From the NCBI RefSeq assembly GCF_018137945.1, contig NZ_CP073089.1:3100001-3164000 (forward strand): a stretch of 64,000 nt of DNA, given 5' to 3'. A program made the translations under genes and the position numbers. Within the stretch, counting starts at the first letter, position 1. The number at the start of each line of letters is the position of its first letter. Shown here piece after piece: positions 19,874 through 27,716 of the stretch. The DNA comes from Brevibacterium sp. W7.2 (GTDB lineage Bacteria > Actinomycetota > Actinomycetes > Actinomycetales > Brevibacteriaceae). The notes beneath the pieces were generated by a model. The model did not search any database and was not told the DNA's origin. It saw only the letters and a list, made by a program, of their open reading frames with translations.

Positions 19874-20512
19874 ATGCGCCTTCACGTAGCCGACCACCCC
19901 CTCATCGCCCACAAGCTCAGCGTTCTCCGAGATGAGAACACCGACTCCGCGCGCTTCCGGCAGCTCACCGAGGAGCTCGTCATGCTGCTCGCCTACGAGG
20001 CGACCAGGTCCCTGGCCGTTGAGGACCGGGAGGTCACGACCCCGGTGGCGACGTTCACCGGGACCCGGATGGCCGAACCCCGTCCCGTCGTCGTCCCGAT
20101 CCTGCGCGCGGGCCTCGGCATGCTCGACGGGATGCTGCGCATCCTCCCCACCGCCGAGGTGGGCTTCCTCGGGATGGTCCGCGACGAGGAGACCTTCGAG
20201 CCGACCGCGTACGCCGATCGCCTCCCCGACGACCTCAGCGGACGTCAGATCTTCGTCGTCGACCCGATGCTCGCCACCGGCGGGACCCTGGCGATGGCCA
20301 TCGACTTCCTGCTCGCCCGCGGCGCCCGCGACGTCACCGCCGTCTGCCTCGTCTCCGCACCCGAGGGCGTCGAGCGCATCGAACGCGACTACGGGGCCTC
20401 GGCGAACGTCGAGATCTACACCGCCGCCCTCGACGAGCGCCTCAACGAGCTCGGCTACATCGTGCCCGGCCTCGGCGACGCCGGCGACCGGATGTACGGC
20501 ATCGTCGACTGA
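19874..20512 (+). CDS. upp: Uracil phosphoribosyltransferase
   Basis: Salvages uracil to UMP with PRPP in the cytoplasm. 212 residues. The PRPP-binding loop is [12 protein letters not shown], and the uracil-binding C-terminal segment [15 protein letters not shown] is intact. The ATG at 19874 begins [20 protein letters not shown], the normal family N terminus, and is probably leaderless. It is divergent from the tadA pair. Confidence 0.97.
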   Translation: MRLHVADHPLIAHKLSVLRDENTDSARFRQLTEELVMLLAYEATRSLAVEDREVTTPVATFTGTRMAEPRPVVVPILRAGLGMLDGMLRILPTAEVGFLGMVRDEETFEPTAYADRLPDDLSGRQIFVVDPMLATGGTLAMAIDFLLARGARDVTAVCLVSAPEGVERIERDYGASANVEIYTAALDERLNELGYIVPGLGDAGDRMYGIVD

Positions 20513-20596
20513 GCAAACGCGTCACAAAACGTCACACTCGTCTCAGAACCCGGCGATCCTTTGCCCGGGTGCGCGCATGTGACGAATAATGAAGGC

Positions 20597-20668
20597 ATGA
20601 CCTCTGCGAATCACGAAGCGCGAATGCGCGCGGCATCGATGTGTATGCCCTGCGTTCGTCGTCGGTGA
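20597..20668 (+). CDS. Possible 23-residue upstream ORF before the winged-helix regulator
   Basis: ATG ACC TCT ... TGA encodes a basic, Cys/Met-containing peptide (MTSANHEARMRAASMCMPCV, then three arginines). It lies 80 bp upstream of the regulator at 20748. The GAAGG just before the ATG is too close to be a good ribosome site, so translation could be leaderless or absent. It might be a leader peptide. Confidence 0.25.
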   Translation: MTSANHEARMRAASMCMPCVRRR

Positions 20669-20747
20669 TCGCCCTTCCGCTGTCCGGCTGCGAACGAGTG
20701 CAGACACGTCGCGCAGCGGACTCCATCGCATCACCCAGAGGACAGAC

Positions 20748-21509
20748 ATGCCGAATCCCGAACCGAACTACGTCCACCCCCGCAGCGCTGTCGCGGTGCG
20801 TCGCGCCGGTGCCAGGCTGAGCGCCGTGGACCCGCAGAACCCGCCGCACACCTACGGCCCCTCCGGCGTCGTGCCCTCGCCGAAGGCGGCGCGCGGCATC
20901 ATCGTCTACATCGGCCTCGACGAGTCGAAGGCCGCCGCGGACGGCACGAACCTCTCCGCGATCGCCGGTGAGCTCCAGGCGTACGCGAAGGAACTCGCCT
21001 CCCAGGCCGAGACCCAGGCCGTCATCGCCCTGGCCCCCGAGGGCCGCGGCAGCGACATCGACGCCGTGCGCGCCGTCGCCAACGGCTCCCCCGCCGCGTC
21101 GGGAACCCCGGCCGGCAGCCACGGCCCGGTGCGCTCCCGGATTCCCAACCGCATCCATCCGCCGACCCTGCGCGAGACCGAGGCCGGACCCGCCGAGCGT
21201 CTGCGCATCGACATCCCGCGCCGCGAGGTCCGCATCGACGGCGATCTCGTCGATGTCACGACGAAGGAGTTCGACCTCCTCGCCACCCTCGTCTCCCATG
21301 CCGATGAGACGCTGCCGCGCGAGGCCCTCATCGCCGCCGTGTGGTCGGGGGCCGAGGAACCGGACGAGCGCACCGTCGACGTCCACATCCGCCGTCTGCG
21401 CCGCCGCCTCGGCGAGCACTCCTCGGTCATCCGCACGATGCGCGGCGCCGGCTACCGCTACGACACGCATCCCGACGTCACCGTGTGGTCGGCCACCGCC
21501 CATCGGTGA
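20748..21509 (+). CDS. Winged-helix DNA-binding protein, OmpR/PhoB C-terminal type without a receiver domain
   Basis: 253 residues. The C-terminal 90 residues form an OmpR/PhoB winged helix: VTTKEFDLLATLVSHADETL, the recognition-helix region DERTVDVHIRRLRRRLGEHS, and the wing RTMRGAGYRYD. The N-terminal 150 residues have no phosphorylatable receiver. They contain a short beta-alpha segment (GIIVYIGLDESKAAADGTNL) and a Pro/Gly/Ala-rich linker. It stands alone between upp and a membrane phosphodiesterase-fold gene, with no histidine kinase nearby, so control by phosphorylation is unlikely. Its targets are unknown. Confidence 0.85.
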   Translation: MPNPEPNYVHPRSAVAVRRAGARLSAVDPQNPPHTYGPSGVVPSPKAARGIIVYIGLDESKAAADGTNLSAIAGELQAYAKELASQAETQAVIALAPEGRGSDIDAVRAVANGSPAASGTPAGSHGPVRSRIPNRIHPPTLRETEAGPAERLRIDIPRREVRIDGDLVDVTTKEFDLLATLVSHADETLPREALIAAVWSGAEEPDERTVDVHIRRLRRRLGEHSSVIRTMRGAGYRYDTHPDVTVWSATAHR

Positions 21510-21565
21510 ACCAGCACTGAGACGCACGTCGCACGGCCCGTCCAGCAGGAGGCCAGGGTTCGCGG

Positions 21566-21578
21566 TTAGGATTCCTAA
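21566..21578. promoter_or_regulatory. Palindrome with embedded -10 box before the membrane phosphodiesterase-fold gene
   Basis: TTAGGATTCCTAA is a perfect palindrome 3 bp upstream of the ATG at 21582. It contains TAGGAT (21567-21572), a good -10, so the message would be leaderless and the palindrome would overlap the promoter core. It may be an operator. Confidence 0.45.
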
Positions 21579-21581
21579 TCG

Positions 21582-22523
21582 ATGAATCAGCCATATTCCC
21601 GGCCCGCTCGCGCACGGAAGTCCGCGAAGGGCATCACCGCACTCGTCCTCGGCCTTCTCTACGCCGCGTTCCTCGTCCTCCACGAGCTGCTGCCCGCCCG
21701 CGGCGGCATCGCCCTGCTCGTCGAGAGCATCCTGCCGTGGACGGGGATCATCATCGGGCTCGTCCTGCTCATGATGCTCTTCCGGTTCTCCGTGCTCTCG
21801 GTCATCGGCGTGGTCGTCCCCGCGCTCGTGTGGGGCGTGATGTTCGGCGGTCCGCTCCTGCCGGCGCGCGATGCCGGCACCCCGGACCTCACCGTCGCCA
21901 CGCAGAACGTCGGGGCCCGCCTGCCGGAGCCGACGGCCACGGCGCAGAACATCGTCGCCGCCGATCCCGACATCGTCACGATGCAGGAGCTCGCGTCACT
22001 GTCCGGGCAGATCATCCAGGACGAGCTCAATGCCTCGTTCGCCCACTCGGAGGTCATCGACACCCTCGGCGTGTGGTCGAAGTGGCCGATGTCGACGCCG
22101 GAGGAGATCGACCTCGGACTGCAGTGGCCGCGCGCCTTCGCGACGACGATCGCCACCGATCACGGCGACATCCGGTTCTACGCCGTCCACATGCCCTCGG
22201 TGCGGCCGGGCCAGGAGGGAATGCGCAACGCCGCTCTGCGCCGGCTCTCGACCGTCATCGAGGGCGATGACGCGGAGCAGATCATCGTCGCCGGCGACTT
22301 CAACACCGCGTCGACGGATCGGAACTTCGACGAGCTCGTCCCGCCGCTTCAGGACACCCGCGTCGAGGCGCGCGGGGGCTTCGGCTTCACGTGGCCGGCG
22401 CAGTTCCCCGTCACCCGCCTCGACCACATCCTCTACCGCGGGTTCACCGCGACCTCGGACAGGGTCCTCGGGGAGGGCACGAGCGACCACCGCGCGGTCA
22501 TCGCCGGGCTCGATCTCGCCTGA
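21582..22523 (+). CDS. Membrane-anchored endonuclease/exonuclease/phosphatase family protein
   Basis: 313 residues. Three hydrophobic helices occupy roughly residues 15-95, followed by an EEP (DNase I-like) domain. The catalytic set is visible: ATQNVGARL, VTMQELA, AVHMPS, VAGDFNTAS, TRLDHIL and the terminal TSDHRAVIAGL. Members hydrolyse phosphodiester or phosphomonoester bonds in nucleic acids, lipids or inositol phosphates. The topology puts the domain outside the membrane, by inference. The substrate cannot be named. No ribosome site is seen and a -10 lies at 21567-21572. It converges with the marP-like gene. Confidence 0.88.
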   Translation: MNQPYSRPARARKSAKGITALVLGLLYAAFLVLHELLPARGGIALLVESILPWTGIIIGLVLLMMLFRFSVLSVIGVVVPALVWGVMFGGPLLPARDAGTPDLTVATQNVGARLPEPTATAQNIVAADPDIVTMQELASLSGQIIQDELNASFAHSEVIDTLGVWSKWPMSTPEEIDLGLQWPRAFATTIATDHGDIRFYAVHMPSVRPGQEGMRNAALRRLSTVIEGDDAEQIIVAGDFNTASTDRNFDELVPPLQDTRVEARGGFGFTWPAQFPVTRLDHILYRGFTATSDRVLGEGTSDHRAVIAGLDLA

Positions 22524-22536
22524 GCTGCGCGCGGGC

Positions 22537-23727
22537 TCAGCTCGTGCACTGTCCCGTCGGCACCGGGGTCGTGTTCGCCGCGCCGGCCTGGAGTTCGTCG
22601 CGGATCTCGGCGCGGGTGAGCGCGTAGCCGGTCTCCTCGTCGGTGGCCGAGCGGGCGAAGACCATGCCGACGACATTGCCGCCGGAGTCGATGAGCGGTC
22701 CCCCGGAATTGCCCTCGCGGACGATGCCGCGCAGCGAGTAGACGTCGCGCACGACGCTGCTCTGGTCGTAGATGTCGAGGCCGCGGGCGTTGATCTGCTC
22801 GCGCACCCGCGTCGGGGAGATCGTGTAGGGGCCGTTGGCGGGGAAGCCGACGACGACGGAGTCGTCCCCGGGTCCGAGCGGACTGCCGAACTCGAGGGCG
22901 GGAGCGTCGAGCTCGGGGACCCGGAGGACGGCGACGTCGGCTTCCGGATCGAATTCGACGACCTCGGCGGAATAGGGGCGCCCGGTCCCGCCGACCTGCA
23001 CGGCGAGGCTCGTCGATCCGGCGATGACGTGGGCGTTCGTCGCCACGAGCCCGTCGTCGTAGACGAAGCCGGAGCCCTCGGAGCCGGCCCGGCACGTCGT
23101 CGTGGTGGTCGTGATCTTCACGACCGACTCCTCGACGCTGCGTCCGACCTCGACCATGTCGGCGTCGGGTTCGCCGACCCCGCGGATCTCCTCGGTCTGC
23201 CCGGAGAAGACCTGCGGGAAGCCCGTGGCCCGCAGGGTCGAGGCGAGATCGCCGAGCGCGCTCTGCGAGGAGTACGGGATCGTCCGGTCGATCGCGGCGA
23301 TGACGCCGGAGTCGGCGACCCACTGGTTGGGCCCCACGAGCGGGGTGGCGCGGATGAAGCCGGCGGCGAGCCAGATGACGAGGACGTAGACGACGCCAGC
23401 GGTCACGGTGCCCCCGATCGCGTCGATGCCCTGCCCGAGCTCGGAGTCCATCGCGCGTTTGATCCACGTGCCGATCCCGTTGCCGGCGAAGGCGAAGAGG
23501 ACGCTGAGCACGAGCGGCATCGCCGCGAGCAGCGCGACGACGCCGGGATTCTCCATCGCCGAGGTGCCGGCGGAGAGGTTCTCGACGAGCGGGGAGAGCA
23601 GCCGTCCGGCGATCCACCCGACGACGAAGCCGACGACCGTGCACAGTCCGACGACGAAGCCCTGCCGGAATCCGGCGAAGAGGGCGCCGATGCCGAGGAG
23701 GACGATGATGATGTCGACGATGATCAT
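22537..23727 (-). CDS. MarP-like membrane-anchored serine protease
   Basis: 396 residues, almost the length of Mycobacterium tuberculosis MarP, a periplasmic protease needed for acid resistance. Four transmembrane helices (colicin V production-like domain, about residues 1-125) precede a chymotrypsin-like domain with His in TNAHVIAG, Asp in PEADVAVLRV and Ser in REGNSGGPLI. Cysteines near residue 210 (TTTCRAGSEG) and at the C terminus (TGQC) match the disulfide described for MarP. Its start overlaps the stop of the upstream PrsW-type gene by ATGA, so the two are coupled. Confidence 0.92.
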   Translation of the reverse strand: MIIVDIIIVLLGIGALFAGFRQGFVVGLCTVVGFVVGWIAGRLLSPLVENLSAGTSAMENPGVVALLAAMPLVLSVLFAFAGNGIGTWIKRAMDSELGQGIDAIGGTVTAGVVYVLVIWLAAGFIRATPLVGPNQWVADSGVIAAIDRTIPYSSQSALGDLASTLRATGFPQVFSGQTEEIRGVGEPDADMVEVGRSVEESVVKITTTTTTCRAGSEGSGFVYDDGLVATNAHVIAGSTSLAVQVGGTGRPYSAEVVEFDPEADVAVLRVPELDAPALEFGSPLGPGDDSVVVGFPANGPYTISPTRVREQINARGLDIYDQSSVVRDVYSLRGIVREGNSGGPLIDSGGNVVGMVFARSATDEETGYALTRAEIRDELQAGAANTTPVPTGQCTS

Positions 23728-25421
23728 GACACGGCCTTCGCCTCGCCGCGGGAGGCGGCGAGCAGCCGGTCGCGGGCTCCGGCGAATTCGCGGAGCTCGA
23801 AGTTCTCGATCTCCTTCTCACGACCGCCGCCGATGCCGGCGAGCAGGCGCATGCGCGTCGTCGACAGCTTCCCGGCGAGCCGGATCATCTCAGCCATCTC
23901 CGCCTTGCCGCCGGGGAACGACTTGGCCCACCGGCGGCCGGACTTCCGGCCCTTCCACGTGCCGAGCATGTCCGCCTCGGCGTGGGAGAGCCACCCGGAG
24001 TTCGCGTAGTCGCCGAGCATGTTGAGCGTGTGGAGGCGCTCGCTGCGGCGCAGCAGCAGCCCGAGAACGACCCAGCAGGTCGTGAGGATGAAGCTCAGGA
24101 CGATGAGTCCGACGATCTGGGCGATCGGACTGATGAGCTGGAGGCCGGTCATCGACCCGTTCCAGATCGCGTGGAGGCACATGCCGATGAAGAGTCCGGG
24201 CAGCCACATGAGGACGACGGCCCACCACGGCCACTTGCGGGCGGCGAAGCCGATCGTCACCCCCGCCCAGCTCGAGAACGCGGTGTGGAGCAGCGGCGAG
24301 CACAGGCAGCGGAGGACGAAGGTGACCCACAGCCCCGAGGTGCTCTCCTGCCATGCGGTGCCGAGGTAGAGGATGTTCTCCGTGAAGGCGAAGCCCGCGC
24401 CGATGAGGGCACCGTAGACGAGGCCGTCGAGGGGGCCTTCGAAGTGCCGGCGGGCGGCGAGGACGAGGACGACGAGGAGGGAGGTCTTCATCGTCTCCTC
24501 GACGATCGGGGCCTGCACGACGGTGGCGAAGACGTCGGGCATCTCGCCGACCCCGACGAGGAAGAGGGCGACCTCGCCGACGAGGGAGACGAAGAGGGTG
24601 AGGATGACCGAGGCGACCGCGCCCCAGAGGAGGCAGAGGCCGAGGAGGATCTTCGGCTGCGGCTTCCACCTGTCGAGCCACAGGACGTAGGCGATGATCC
24701 CGACGAGCGGGATCGCCGAGAGCCCGATGAGGGCGAAGAGCCTGGCCCCGAACTGGAAGCCGCCGGCGACGGCCATGACGAGGAGGCCGAAGACGAGGGC
24801 GCACAGCGCGAGGATCGCGATCGCGAGCCGGACGACGTTCGTCGTCGAACCGGGCTCCTCGGGCGGCTGGGTGCGGCGCACCGCTCCCGTCCACGGGGTC
24901 TCCGACACCCGGTGATCGGGGGTCTGCATCGACGCGCGCACCCGCATCTCCTGTGTCACGGTCGGGGCGAAGCGCGGCTGTTCGTAGACTCGGCGGGGTC
25001 CCTGCCCCGGGTGCGGAATCCCCGGCTGCGAGCCGACCGGCTGCCTGTGGTGGACCGGGGGGCCGGGATAGACGGGTCGACCGGCGGGATCGCCGCGGCG
25101 CTGCTGCGGGCGTCGGGCCTGCTCCTCCTGCGGGCGCTGCTCCTCCTGCGGGCGCGGGCGGAAGCGCTCATCGCTGCGCCGCGGGTCGACCTGGGGCGGC
25201 CGGACGAAACCGGGCGGTCCTGCCATCGGCGGCCCGACCACGGGCGGGCCTGCCATCGGCGGGCCTGCCATCGGCGGTCGTCCCGGGAACTGCTGCGGGC
25301 CCATCGCCTGCCGCGGTCCGGGCTGCGGATTCCCGTGCGGGCGGTTCCCGTGCGGGCCGTTCCCGTGCGGGCCGGGGCCCTGGTTCGAGCCCGCCTGTCC
25401 TGGGCCGACCTGTTCCGACAT
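23724..25421 (-). CDS. PrsW-family intramembrane metalloprotease with long Pro/Gly-rich N terminus
   Basis: 565 residues. The first 180 or so are low-complexity, rich in Pro, Gly, His, Gln and Arg, with HGN and MAGPP repeats. Then come seven or eight hydrophobic helices with the PrsW motifs APIVEETMKT (Glu-Glu), GAGFAFTENILY and LLHTAFSSWAG. PrsW proteases cut membrane anti-sigma factors or related substrates, but actinobacterial members are mostly uncharacterised. A soluble C-terminal tail of about 110 residues follows. It is translationally coupled to the marP-like gene, so the two proteases probably act in one envelope process. Confidence 0.88.
   Translation of the reverse strand: MSEQVGPGQAGSNQGPGPHGNGPHGNRPHGNPQPGPRQAMGPQQFPGRPPMAGPPMAGPPVVGPPMAGPPGFVRPPQVDPRRSDERFRPRPQEEQRPQEEQARRPQQRRGDPAGRPVYPGPPVHHRQPVGSQPGIPHPGQGPRRVYEQPRFAPTVTQEMRVRASMQTPDHRVSETPWTGAVRRTQPPEEPGSTTNVVRLAIAILALCALVFGLLVMAVAGGFQFGARLFALIGLSAIPLVGIIAYVLWLDRWKPQPKILLGLCLLWGAVASVILTLFVSLVGEVALFLVGVGEMPDVFATVVQAPIVEETMKTSLLVVLVLAARRHFEGPLDGLVYGALIGAGFAFTENILYLGTAWQESTSGLWVTFVLRCLCSPLLHTAFSSWAGVTIGFAARKWPWWAVVLMWLPGLFIGMCLHAIWNGSMTGLQLISPIAQIVGLIVLSFILTTCWVVLGLLLRRSERLHTLNMLGDYANSGWLSHAEADMLGTWKGRKSGRRWAKSFPGGKAEMAEMIRLAGKLSTTRMRLLAGIGGGREKEIENFELREFAGARDRLLAASRGEAKAVS
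25213..25277. repeat. GC-rich tandem repeats coding for MAGPP units
   Basis: Imperfect 15-bp units of the type GGGCCTGCCATCGGC inside the PrsW-family gene, coding for repeated Pro-Met-Ala-Gly-Pro on the minus strand. Confidence 0.75.
25330..25374. repeat. 15-bp tandem repeats coding for HGN units
   Basis: Three nearly identical TTCCCGTGCGGG-containing 15-bp units with starts at 25330, 25345 and 25360. They code for repeated Pro-His-Gly-Asn in the disordered N terminus of the PrsW-family protein. Confidence 0.8.
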
Positions 25422-25791
25422 AGTCCGTCCTTCTCCATGGGGCGCTCGAAGCCGCTGTTCAGAGCGTTGACTGCCCCATCAGTCTACGGTCGAACACTGA
25501 CACGCACCCTAAAGCGACGTGTCCGTTCAGCAACAGCCGGCACCGGTCACTTGCGTGCATCTGACTGTGGATTCCCGGCACCGAGGCGGGAGGGCCGTGC
25601 CGTCGTCGCTGCCCGATTCTGCAGGGCTGAGGAGCCCGCCGGCCGCGCCCGGCCGCGCCGCCGACTCGCGTCCCCAGCCGTGAACCTGCCTTGTCGACTC
25701 GCGCTCATTCTCCTGTGGACGCCGGCACCGGTTTCCACAGGGGGTTGTCGGGGTCTGGTCAGGACTCTGTCGTGGGGCGTCCAATCGGGGC
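25422..25791. other. 370-bp intergenic region, divergent promoters expected
   Basis: This gap lies between the divergent PrsW-type and LPXTG genes. The only clear structure is an 8-bp inverted repeat CCTGTGGA / TCCACAGG (25712-25719 and 25734-25741) about 50 bp before the LPXTG start. No convincing -35/-10 pair, small ORF or RNA gene was seen. Confidence 0.4.
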
Positions 25792-27678
25792 ATGAAAACT
25801 CGCAGACGACCCACGCCCCTGTCCGTCCTCGTCCTCCTCATCGTCGCCGTCCTCTCCTGCGCCGGGCTCTCCCCCGGGCCCGCGCACGGGGCGAGTGCCG
25901 AGCTCGGCGAGGTGCCGATGCTCAGCAGCGCCGACGCCTACGGTCCCGGGATCTGGCACGAAGCGCCCGAGGGAAAGACCTGGTACGGGGCGTATCGGAC
26001 GTTCCCGGACACGTTCGCGTACTGCATCGACGCGGGGAAGCAGTCGCCGCTGCCGGAGTTCTTCGCCGACGCGACGGCGCAGGAGGTCACGGCGCCGGTC
26101 ACGGCGTGGGCGCTGGCGACGTACGCGGATTCACCGGATCCCGATGTGCAGGCGGCGCTGAGCGCGATCGCCCGGACCGATGAGCGCATCGACCACGATC
26201 ACACGGTCCCGCCGCAGGAGCCGGGCGACCTCGGTGCGGAGTTCGAGGGGGCCGCGCAGCAGTACGAGACGATCATGGCCGAGGCGAAGCGGATGGCAGG
26301 ACCTTACACGCTGACCATCGCGCTCGAACCGGTCCTCGACATCCCCATCCTCGAACCCTATGCCGCGGGCGAGGGGGACTTCGCTCGCGCCCCCGCAGAC
26401 CCGACGCCGTCGTTCCCGACGACGAACCGGGTCACGCTCACCGCCGCCCTGACGACGGCGTCGGGGACCGCGGTGCCCGATGTGCCGATCACGCTCGAGG
26501 TCACCGGCGCCGACGGCCCGGCGAGTCTGACGAGCGGGACGGCTCCGGCGACGACGACGCTGACCGCCGAGGGTCCGGGCACGGTGAGGGTGAGCGCCTC
26601 GGCGAGCGTCGCCCCGGACACCGTCGCCCTCTACGAGCCGACGTCGGGCACCCGGGTGCAGCGGGTCATCACCCCGGGCGAACCCATCACGCTCACCGAC
26701 TCCGCCGAGGTCGACCTGACCTCGCAGCCGCGGGTGGTCACGGAGATCTCGGAGGCGAACCCCTCCCCCGGGGACACGGTCACCGACACGTTCACCGTGT
26801 CCGGTCTCATCGGCGACCACACCGTCGACGTCGTCCACGAGCTGTGGGCGACGACGTCGAAGCCGGAGGTGGGGAAGAGGAACGACGACGCCGAGGTGGT
26901 CGGATCCGTGACGTCGGCGGACGTCGGCAACGGCACCCACGAGTCCCCCGGCATTCGGATCCCCGCGGACTTCCGCGGCTGGGTCTACTTCACCGAGACC
27001 ATCGCCGCCGACGACTCGACGAGGGAGTGGACGGGCATCCACGGCCAGCCGAAGGAGACGGGCTTCACCCCGTGGACCCCGACAGCGCAGACCCAGGCCC
27101 GGCTCGACGGCGACACCGTGACCGACGAGGTCGCGGTGACCGGGCTGCGGCCCGGCGCCGAGGCGAGGCTCACGGTCACGGCCTATCGCACCGACGAGGA
27201 ACCGGAGCAGTCGGCGACACCGTCGGGCACCGAGATCGCCGCCCAGGACATCACCGTCGTCGCCGATCAGGAGGGCAGCGCGACGGTGAGCACGGAGCCG
27301 ATCGATATGCCCGTCGGCTGGGTGACGTTCGTGACGACGATTGCCGAGGACGACGTCCACCGCGGCTGGACGAGCGAATGGGGCATCCCCGCCGAGACCG
27401 TGGAACGGGTGGCGGAGGGCACCGCGAGTCCTCCCCCGACCGCGCCCTCGCCCCCGGAGCAGCCGGCGCCACCGGAGGAACCTGTGCCCTCGGAGGAACC
27501 TGTGCCGCCGAGCTCTCCCCCGACGACTCCGGTCGCGGACCGGCCTCAGGCCCCGGGCCCTGTCTCAGAGCTGCCGCGAACGGGAGCGACCGGCCATGGC
27601 TTGCTCATCGGCGCCGGCATCGTCCTCATCGGGGTGGGAGCGGCGACGCTGCTCGTCACCGGTCGGCGGAGACGATGA
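25792..27678 (+). CDS. LPXTG-anchored surface protein with thioester-like N-terminal segment
   Basis: 628 residues. A signal peptide (about 1-33) precedes a segment with TWYGAYRTFPDTFAYCIDAG (about residues 64-83), which resembles the Cys-containing start of Gram-positive thioester adhesin domains. I do not find the partner glutamine motif TQxA. An Ig-like segment follows (about 205-300). Next come two related modules of about 110 residues whose ends align (GWVYFTETIAADDSTREWTG and GWVTFVTTIAEDDVHRGWTS). A Pro/Glu linker leads to LPRTG at 594-598, a hydrophobic helix and a tetra-arginine tail, the sortase signal. It is probably displayed on the cell wall and adhesin-like. No sortase gene lies in this window. 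Confidence 0.85.
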   Translation: MKTRRRPTPLSVLVLLIVAVLSCAGLSPGPAHGASAELGEVPMLSSADAYGPGIWHEAPEGKTWYGAYRTFPDTFAYCIDAGKQSPLPEFFADATAQEVTAPVTAWALATYADSPDPDVQAALSAIARTDERIDHDHTVPPQEPGDLGAEFEGAAQQYETIMAEAKRMAGPYTLTIALEPVLDIPILEPYAAGEGDFARAPADPTPSFPTTNRVTLTAALTTASGTAVPDVPITLEVTGADGPASLTSGTAPATTTLTAEGPGTVRVSASASVAPDTVALYEPTSGTRVQRVITPGEPITLTDSAEVDLTSQPRVVTEISEANPSPGDTVTDTFTVSGLIGDHTVDVVHELWATTSKPEVGKRNDDAEVVGSVTSADVGNGTHESPGIRIPADFRGWVYFTETIAADDSTREWTGIHGQPKETGFTPWTPTAQTQARLDGDTVTDEVAVTGLRPGAEARLTVTAYRTDEEPEQSATPSGTEIAAQDITVVADQEGSATVSTEPIDMPVGWVTFVTTIAEDDVHRGWTSEWGIPAETVERVAEGTASPPPTAPSPPEQPAPPEEPVPSEEPVPPSSPPTTPVADRPQAPGPVSELPRTGATGHGLLIGAGIVLIGVGAATLLVTGRRRR

Positions 27679-27716
27679 GGCCACCGGCGCGGAAGAGGTC
27701 GCGGAGCGCCGCTGAC

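Noticed and set aside
25712..25741. DnaA boxes or an origin suggested by CCTGTGGA / TCCACAGG
   Set aside because: Only two weak half-matches are present, with no cluster, no AT-rich unwinding region and no dnaA or dnaN nearby.
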